36,788 nucleotides of DNA. It comes from Ancalomicrobiaceae bacterium. GTDB taxonomy: Bacteria; Pseudomonadota; Alphaproteobacteria; Rhizobiales; Ancalomicrobiaceae. Position 1 is the first letter of the stretch. Every line of letters starts with the position of its first letter. The stretch covers positions 1 to 36,788 of the forward strand of contig JARLIU010000193.1 in assembly GCA_031291595.1 (NCBI GenBank), in the 5' to 3' direction. The position numbers and the translations under genes are program-made. The notes beneath the pieces are model-generated. The model worked only from the letters and a program-made list of their open reading frames with translations, ran no database searches and was not told the origin of the DNA. Positions 32,333-36,788 of this stretch are shown in pieces.

Positions 32333-33337
32333 TCAGGCCGAAGCTGCTTCCTTCAAGACCGCCTCCGTCACTTGGGCATCGTCCTCGAGGCTGCGGACGG
32401 ACGGGATGCCCTTGCCCTTCAAGACGCCGTGATAGGCGCGCACGGCCTCCAGCGGCTTCATCTCACCATCGGCCACCCGGCGCATGAAGTCGACGATGTC
32501 GAGCTGGCTCTCGGCCAAGTTGATCTTGCGACCGAACAACGCGACGCGGGCACCGTATTTTTCGGCCTGATAGAGCAACTCGAAGGTATCGCGCGTGGTG
32601 CCGGCGCCGCCGCCGAGTACGCCAACCACCAGCCCCGGATCATAGGCCACCAGTTCTTCGAGCGCCGCCGGACCGTTGAACGGATATTTCAGGAATTGCG
32701 GCCGGTCGACGGCGAGGACGCCGGACAGGCAGCGCACCAGATTGTCGTTGACGAACTTGCCGAGGTCGGCAGCCGCGACGCGACCGGGCACATTGGGATT
32801 GAACACTTCGAGGAAGTACTTGATGCCGTTGGCAGCGGCATCTGCAAGGAAGGCATGGAACGCTTCCATCGAGCGCAGATCGTCCTCGATCGTGTTGTTG
32901 AAGGTGATGGAATAGAGGCCGAGATCGGTCAGCCCCGCTTCGGCGACGCGCTTCAGGTTCGGCGAACGGAACGGTCGCGACGCGCCGAGCCCGCCGTAGC
33001 CGTTGGGCCGGGCGCCCCAGATGTCGGTGGTGTCGTTGGCGCGGAAGGCGGGCTTCACCGCACTGCCGTCGAAGGCTCCGGCGGCCCTCAGCTTTTCCAG
33101 GTTCGACGCCGAGACCAGCATGATGTCGAGCCGGTCCTGGCGGATGATCGAGGTGATCACGTCGAGAAATTCGGCACGGGTGCGGAAGCGGACGAAACTG
33201 CCGTCGGCGGCACGGATCGGGCCGGTACCGGGGATCGGGTTCGACATGTCGCCGTCCTTGGCGTCGGCGATGATGAAATCGCCCTTCCGGTAGTTGCCGG
33301 CGCGGATCTTCGCGAGCTTGGTATCGAGACGGAACAT
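32333..33337 (-). CDS. Class I (Schiff-base) aldolase-like protein of the sugar operon
   Basis: A 334-residue TIM-barrel protein with features of the DeoC/FbaB/LsrF class I aldolases. The segment QFLKYPFNGPAALEELV places Lys217 where the Schiff-base lysine is found. GVLGGGAGTT (239-248) and ALFGRKI (266-272) match the phosphate-binding loops of this group (usually GG and GR). The N-terminus, FIIADAKDGDMSN, resembles the D-x-K/DxG opening of tagatose-bisphosphate and LacD-type aldolases. It is the last gene of an operon with a kinase and an ABC importer, so it should cleave the phosphorylated sugar made by that kinase. The exact substrate is unknown, and it is far from standard FbaB. Confidence 0.72.
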   Translation of the reverse strand: MFRLDTKLAKIRAGNYRKGDFIIADAKDGDMSNPIPGTGPIRAADGSFVRFRTRAEFLDVITSIIRQDRLDIMLVSASNLEKLRAAGAFDGSAVKPAFRANDTTDIWGARPNGYGGLGASRPFRSPNLKRVAEAGLTDLGLYSITFNNTIEDDLRSMEAFHAFLADAAANGIKYFLEVFNPNVPGRVAAADLGKFVNDNLVRCLSGVLAVDRPQFLKYPFNGPAALEELVAYDPGLVVGVLGGGAGTTRDTFELLYQAEKYGARVALFGRKINLAESQLDIVDFMRRVADGEMKPLEAVRAYHGVLKGKGIPSVRSLEDDAQVTEAVLKEAASA

Positions 33338-33361
33338 CGTGGTTCTCCTGTTGGATGAAGG

Positions 33362-34498
33362 TCAGGACACGGCGCCAACACGCCGCGCAAGCAGGGCGAC
33401 ATCGTCCGGGAGTTGCGGAATCCGTTGCCCGGCGCTGTCGAAGAGGTGGACGCCGGAGGTTTCGGCCTTCAGGCGGATGGGGCTGCCGAGGCGCCAGCCC
33501 GCGGCGCCGGTGAGCTGGACGATGAACGTGTCGCCGCCATCCAGCCGCACATGCAGCAAAGTCAGGCCGCCGAGCGGCTCGACGATCTGCACGCGGCCGG
33601 CGATCGGACCGTCATCTGCGGGCAGAAGCGCCTCCGGCCGAATGCCGAGCTGCACGGTTTGGCCGACGGAAAGCCGCTCGTAGCCGCAATCGACCGTCAG
33701 CTTCGTGCCGTCTTTCAGCACGATCTCGGTCGAGCGGGGACTGTCCGCGGTGATGGCGGCGATGTCGGCCTCGGCGAGATTGAGCGGCGGCGAGCCGATG
33801 AACCGGGCAACGAACAGATTCGCTGGCCTTGTGTAGAGTTCGATCGGGGTAGCGACCTGTTCCACGCAGCCGCGGTTCAAGACGACAATGCGGTCGGCGA
33901 GCGTCATTGCCTCGGTCTGGTCGTGGGTGACGTAGATCATCGTGGTGCCGAGCCGCTGGTGCAGTTCGGCGATCTCGACACGCATCTGCATCCGCAACGC
34001 CGCATCGAGGTTCGACAGCGGTTCGTCGAACAGAAACACCGAAGGGTCGCGCACGATGGCCCGCCCCATGGCGACGCGCTGGCGCTGACCGCCGGAGAGC
34101 TGGCGCGGATAGCGATCGAGCAGATCGCCGAGGCCGAGGATTTCGGCGGCCTTGAGGATGCGCGTCGCGGCCTCGGCCTTGGGAAGGCCGGCCAACTTCA
34201 GCGCGAAGCCCATGTTGCCGGCGACCGTCATGTGCGGATAGAGCGCGTAGCTCTGGAACACCATGGCGATGTCGCGGTATTTCGGCGGGATGTCGTTGAC
34301 GATCTGACCATCGATGACGACTTCGCCCGAGGTGATCGGTTCCAATCCGGCGATCATGCGCAAAAGCGTCGACTTGCCGCAGCCGGACGGCCCGACCAGC
34401 ACCACGAACTCGCCGTCCTCGATGGCAAATTCGATGCCGTGTACGACCTTGGCGAGGCCGTAGGACTTCGAGACGGACTTCAGCGTTACTGCAGCCAT
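33362..34498 (-). CDS. Sugar ABC transporter ATP-binding protein (MalK/UgpC type)
   Basis: A 378-residue ATPase. Walker A is GPSGCGKST (residues 36-44), the signature LSGGQ is at 134-138, Walker B is FLFDEP (155-160), and the switch histidine is in YVTHDQTEA. The C-terminal part (about 235-378) is the TOBE/MalK-like regulatory domain with GIRPEALLP. This type powers CUT1 sugar importers. The start at 34498 overlaps the kinase 3' end by 13 bases. The aldolase begins 24 bases downstream. The cognate binding protein is outside the window. Confidence 0.93.
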   Translation of the reverse strand: MAAVTLKSVSKSYGLAKVVHGIEFAIEDGEFVVLVGPSGCGKSTLLRMIAGLEPITSGEVVIDGQIVNDIPPKYRDIAMVFQSYALYPHMTVAGNMGFALKLAGLPKAEAATRILKAAEILGLGDLLDRYPRQLSGGQRQRVAMGRAIVRDPSVFLFDEPLSNLDAALRMQMRVEIAELHQRLGTTMIYVTHDQTEAMTLADRIVVLNRGCVEQVATPIELYTRPANLFVARFIGSPPLNLAEADIAAITADSPRSTEIVLKDGTKLTVDCGYERLSVGQTVQLGIRPEALLPADDGPIAGRVQIVEPLGGLTLLHVRLDGGDTFIVQLTGAAGWRLGSPIRLKAETSGVHLFDSAGQRIPQLPDDVALLARRVGAVS

Positions 34499-35823
34499 GA
34501 TCGGCTCCGATTGCCGGTCTCGCCGGCGGGAAGGGGCATCCGGGAGTCGGCGGCAGCGGCGCCGAGGTGTCGGGCGGCGTCTGCCAACGGCTGTGCATGG
34601 ACCAGCAGGGTTCCGGCGGTGAAACTGTCGCCGAGCCCGAGGCAGGATTTCGGATGGCGCAGATAGGGGCTGGCGCAGCAGGCCAAATGCCAGCCGTCGC
34701 CCAATTCGGCGATCGTCGGATAGGGCGGCGCCAGGAAGCAGCTCGCCGGCGGCACGCTCGGGGTTGCGACCGGCACGCCGTGATCCGCCCGCGCGGCGGC
34801 GATAAGGCAGCCCGCCATCAGCGCCTGCTGCTCGTGTTCGGCGTCGCCTCGCGTGACGGCGAGCGCCCATTCGTCGGCGTGGACGACAATCCGGCCGACC
34901 TGGCATTGCACCGCGAGCCGGAGCGCCTGCCGGTCCGCCGGTTCGCCGGCGCCCATCAACTCGTGCAGTTCGCTCAAGCTCAGGCCGATGGAACTGACGT
35001 GGCCGGACAGCCGCTCGATGGTCCGCTCGCGCGTGCCGGGCCAGGGAAAGCCGCCGAGCTCCCAATGGATGAGATCGATGCCGGCGGAGCGCCAGTCGGC
35101 CAGACAGCCGACGAGTTCGTCGAGCACGCGTGCCAATTGGTCGGGGGGGACGGTATTGGGGCTGGAAAGCAGCCCGGCGCCGAACAGTCCGGCATGACCG
35201 CGGACGTAGGCCTGGAAGTCGGGGTCGTGCTCCGGCGCCTCGTCGGCAAAGCGGACGATGATGCGGGTGGACCGGTGGGGAACGAATCCGGGCAGCGGCC
35301 GTCCGGCGCTGTATTCGAGGATGTAGTGCGCCGGTTTGCCGCCCGGCCCGGCCGTGCAGGTTGCCGGCGCCACCAAGCCGCCGGTGGCCGAGACCAGTCG
35401 GATCCCGGGATCGAGCAGGGCGAGTTGGCCGGCGCTGCGATCGCCGAGGGCGAGCACGGCGGGGGCGCCGATGCGGGCCAGCGTCCAGGCCGCCTGCGCC
35501 GAGGTGCCGCCGAGCGCGGCGGCGTCGGGTCCGGCAAGGCGATCGAGGAAGGCGGGCCCCGCTGGCCAGTCGACCAGGACCTCGCCGCCGCGCCCCGCCT
35601 TTGCCCTGCCCTGCAGTTCGGCCAGGAAGCCCTGCGCGGCGGGCTCGATTTCTTCGGCCAGGGCCGGCGCCACCGCGTGCAGGTCAAGGCGCTTGTCGAC
35701 GCAGGCGGCAAATCCGGTGGCGAGTGGCCGGGCGCGGGCGGCAAGGCGCGGGATATCCGCCGCGAGGTCGGCGTAGGCGCGAGCCCAATCGATGCTGGCG
35801 TTCGGAGTTGCGGCGGCGCTCAT
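34486..35823 (-). CDS. ADP-dependent sugar kinase homologue (ADP-PFK/GK family)
   Basis: A 445-residue kinase-like protein of the ribokinase fold, matching the ADP-dependent phosphofructokinase/glucokinase family. ALGGTSAQAA (residues 103-112) fits the substrate-binding GG region, HYILEY (166-171) the sugar-contact strand, and IHWELGG (252-258) contains the HxE motif. IGLSLSEL (279-286) occupies the place of the metal-binding NExE segment but with Ser for Asn, and GLGDSFTAG (396-404) is the catalytic GxGD with Asp399. The family is mostly archaeal; bacterial sugar-operon members are little studied. It overlaps the upstream permease by four bases and the downstream ATPase by 13. ADP as the phosphate donor is inferred from family only. 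Confidence 0.75.
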   Translation of the reverse strand: MSAAATPNASIDWARAYADLAADIPRLAARARPLATGFAACVDKRLDLHAVAPALAEEIEPAAQGFLAELQGRAKAGRGGEVLVDWPAGPAFLDRLAGPDAAALGGTSAQAAWTLARIGAPAVLALGDRSAGQLALLDPGIRLVSATGGLVAPATCTAGPGGKPAHYILEYSAGRPLPGFVPHRSTRIIVRFADEAPEHDPDFQAYVRGHAGLFGAGLLSSPNTVPPDQLARVLDELVGCLADWRSAGIDLIHWELGGFPWPGTRERTIERLSGHVSSIGLSLSELHELMGAGEPADRQALRLAVQCQVGRIVVHADEWALAVTRGDAEHEQQALMAGCLIAAARADHGVPVATPSVPPASCFLAPPYPTIAELGDGWHLACCASPYLRHPKSCLGLGDSFTAGTLLVHAQPLADAARHLGAAAADSRMPLPAGETGNRSRSWLQ

Positions 35824-36665
35824 TCCTTCACCGCTCCCTGGGTCAGGCCTTCGATGATGTAGCGCTGGAAGATCAGCACCAGCACAACCAAAGGCAGGGT
35901 GACGACGACCGAGGCGGCAGCGATATCGCCCCAGGGCACGTAGTAGAGATTGGTGAAATTGGCGATGCCGACCGGGATCGTCTGACGCTTGATGCCCGAG
36001 GTGAAGGACAGCGCGAACATGAATTCGTTCCAGGCCATGATGAAGGCGAGGAGGCCGGTGGTGACGAAACCCGGCAACGACATCGGCACGATCACCGAGA
36101 CCAGCAGGCGCAATGGCCCGGCACCGTCCATGGTGGCGGCTTCGTCGATTTCCAGCGGAATGGTCTGGAAGTAGCCGAACAGCACCCAGATCACCAACGG
36201 CAGCCCGAGCGCGACATAGATGATGATCAGCACCGTGTAGGTGTTCATCAGGCCGGCGGCGGCGGCGATCAGGTAGAGCGGCGCGACGATGGCGATCTGC
36301 GGGAACATCGACACCGACAGGATGACGCTGAGGATGCCGAAGCGGTTGCGCATCCTGAGGCGCGCCAGGGCGAAGGCCGCTGCGGCACCGATCGCGAGAC
36401 AGATCAGCGCGGTCGAGCCGGCGACGATCGTCGAGTTGACGATGTAGAGCTGGAACTGCTTCTCGCCGAAGATGTTGGCAAGGTGATCGAGGGTCGGGGG
36501 CGACGGCAGGAGGCTCGGCGTGGCGGCGGTCAGCAGCCGGTCCTCCTGGAAGGCCGTGGAGACCTGCCACAGGAAGGGCGCCACCGACCAGACCACGATC
36601 AGCACAGCGGCGACGGTGAGGAGGGTCCGGCCGACGGCCATGCGAAGGCTGAGTGACGCCATCAT
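35820..36665 (-). CDS. Sugar ABC transporter permease (MalG type)
   Basis: A 281-residue inner-membrane permease with six likely helices. The EAA loop is EIDEAATMDGAGPLRLLVSVIVP, as in CUT1 MalG-type permeases. The PFLWQVSTAFQ segment after helix 1 is typical of the family. The ATG at 36665 was chosen because GAGGA lies seven bases upstream; ATGs at 36683 and 36707 are also in frame, and the latter would overlap the upstream gene. Its stop overlaps the kinase start as ATGA. Confidence 0.9.
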   Translation of the reverse strand: MMASLSLRMAVGRTLLTVAAVLIVVWSVAPFLWQVSTAFQEDRLLTAATPSLLPSPPTLDHLANIFGEKQFQLYIVNSTIVAGSTALICLAIGAAAAFALARLRMRNRFGILSVILSVSMFPQIAIVAPLYLIAAAAGLMNTYTVLIIIYVALGLPLVIWVLFGYFQTIPLEIDEAATMDGAGPLRLLVSVIVPMSLPGFVTTGLLAFIMAWNEFMFALSFTSGIKRQTIPVGIANFTNLYYVPWGDIAAASVVVTLPLVVLVLIFQRYIIEGLTQGAVKE

Positions 36666-36699
36666 CGGGGTGTTCCTCGCCATGGGAGCAGGATTGCGT

Positions 36700-36788
36700 C
36701 TAGCCATTGGCCCGCCGCATGCCGCGCATGATGAAGAGACCGAAGCCGAAGGCGATCAATGCCTCGGTTGCGAACATGGCCACCGAAA
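36700..36788 (-). CDS. C-terminal end of an upstream membrane protein, probably the partner permease
   Basis: Only 28 codons plus a TAG stop (36700-36702) lie in the window. They encode a hydrophobic helix (ATEALIAFGFGLFIM) and a basic tail (RGMRRANG), as at the end of an inner-membrane protein. Its place directly before a MalG-type permease suggests the MalF-type partner. The fragment is too short to prove that. Confidence 0.5.
   Translation of the reverse strand, partial: SVAMFATEALIAFGFGLFIMRGMRRANG

Noticed and set aside
34486-36570. Single 694-codon minus-strand frame spanning kinase and permease
   Set aside because: Only the part from 35823 downward matches a family. The upstream part is an out-of-frame reading of the MalG-type permease.
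1-36788. CRISPR array, tRNA, rRNA, transposase, phage or toxin-antitoxin genes
   Set aside because: No regularly spaced repeats, cloverleaf sequences or matching protein families were seen on either strand.

Overview
The window looks like chromosomal DNA from a GC-rich alphaproteobacterium, most likely of the order Hyphomicrobiales. The evidence is a choline-binding protein that matches the Sinorhizobium ChoX residue pattern position by position, a DUF2842 protein, a MetV/MetF pair beside a small PF13769-type protein as in rhizobia, and families of intergenic palindromes typical of that order. Coding density is high, and nearly all long overlapping reading frames are GC-driven shadows.

Layout. 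1-3455: a SAM-dependent methyltransferase, a polyprenyl-phosphate sugar transferase, a short Wza-type export lipoprotein and a DUF2842 membrane protein. Two related palindromes sit between the polysaccharide genes, and one supplies the lipoprotein stop codon. 3717-7840: the soluble core of a corrinoid methyl-transfer system on the minus strand (methyl-THF:corrinoid methyltransferase, DUF1638 protein, corrinoid protein), interrupted by an HxlR regulator/SDR pair. 8066-11076: a metal-type PadR (YqjI-like) regulator with DUF2218, then a TetR regulator divergent from an SDR with two clear operators. 11209-17763: an FAD/GcvT dimethylglycine/sarcosine-dehydrogenase-like protein divergent from an MttB-family methyltransferase, followed by a PF13769-type small protein, a MetV-like cysteine-rich protein and MetF. 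17942-18298: a PilZ protein. 18359-25497: betA and betI divergent from choXWV and a HAD hydrolase. 25687-27540: a homocysteine methyltransferase and a PAQR/hemolysin III protein. 27888-29959: a Gfo/Idh/MocA dehydrogenase and a YiaK-type dehydrogenase. 29978-32047: a UvrD-like helicase. 32333-36788: a sugar ABC operon containing an ADP-dependent sugar kinase homologue and a class I aldolase-like protein.

How the genes fit together. The centre of the window reads as a choline/glycine-betaine catabolic island. Choline is imported by ChoXWV and oxidised by BetA. Betaine can then lose methyl groups to the corrinoid protein through the MttB-type enzyme, to homocysteine through the BHMT-like enzyme, or (after the first demethylation) oxidatively through the GcvT-fused flavoprotein. 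Methyl-THF made by the MtgA-like enzyme can be oxidised by MetVF. BetI-like boxes with identical TGAA-N6-TTCA geometry lie upstream of both betI and choX. No corrinoid reactivase (RamA/ASKHA type) and no betB are present in the window.

The most novel-looking unit is the operon at the right end: ABC importer, ADP-dependent kinase-like protein and class I aldolase-like protein, all tightly coupled. It may encode import, phosphorylation and aldol cleavage of an unidentified sugar. No tRNA, rRNA, CRISPR array, transposase or phage gene was seen.
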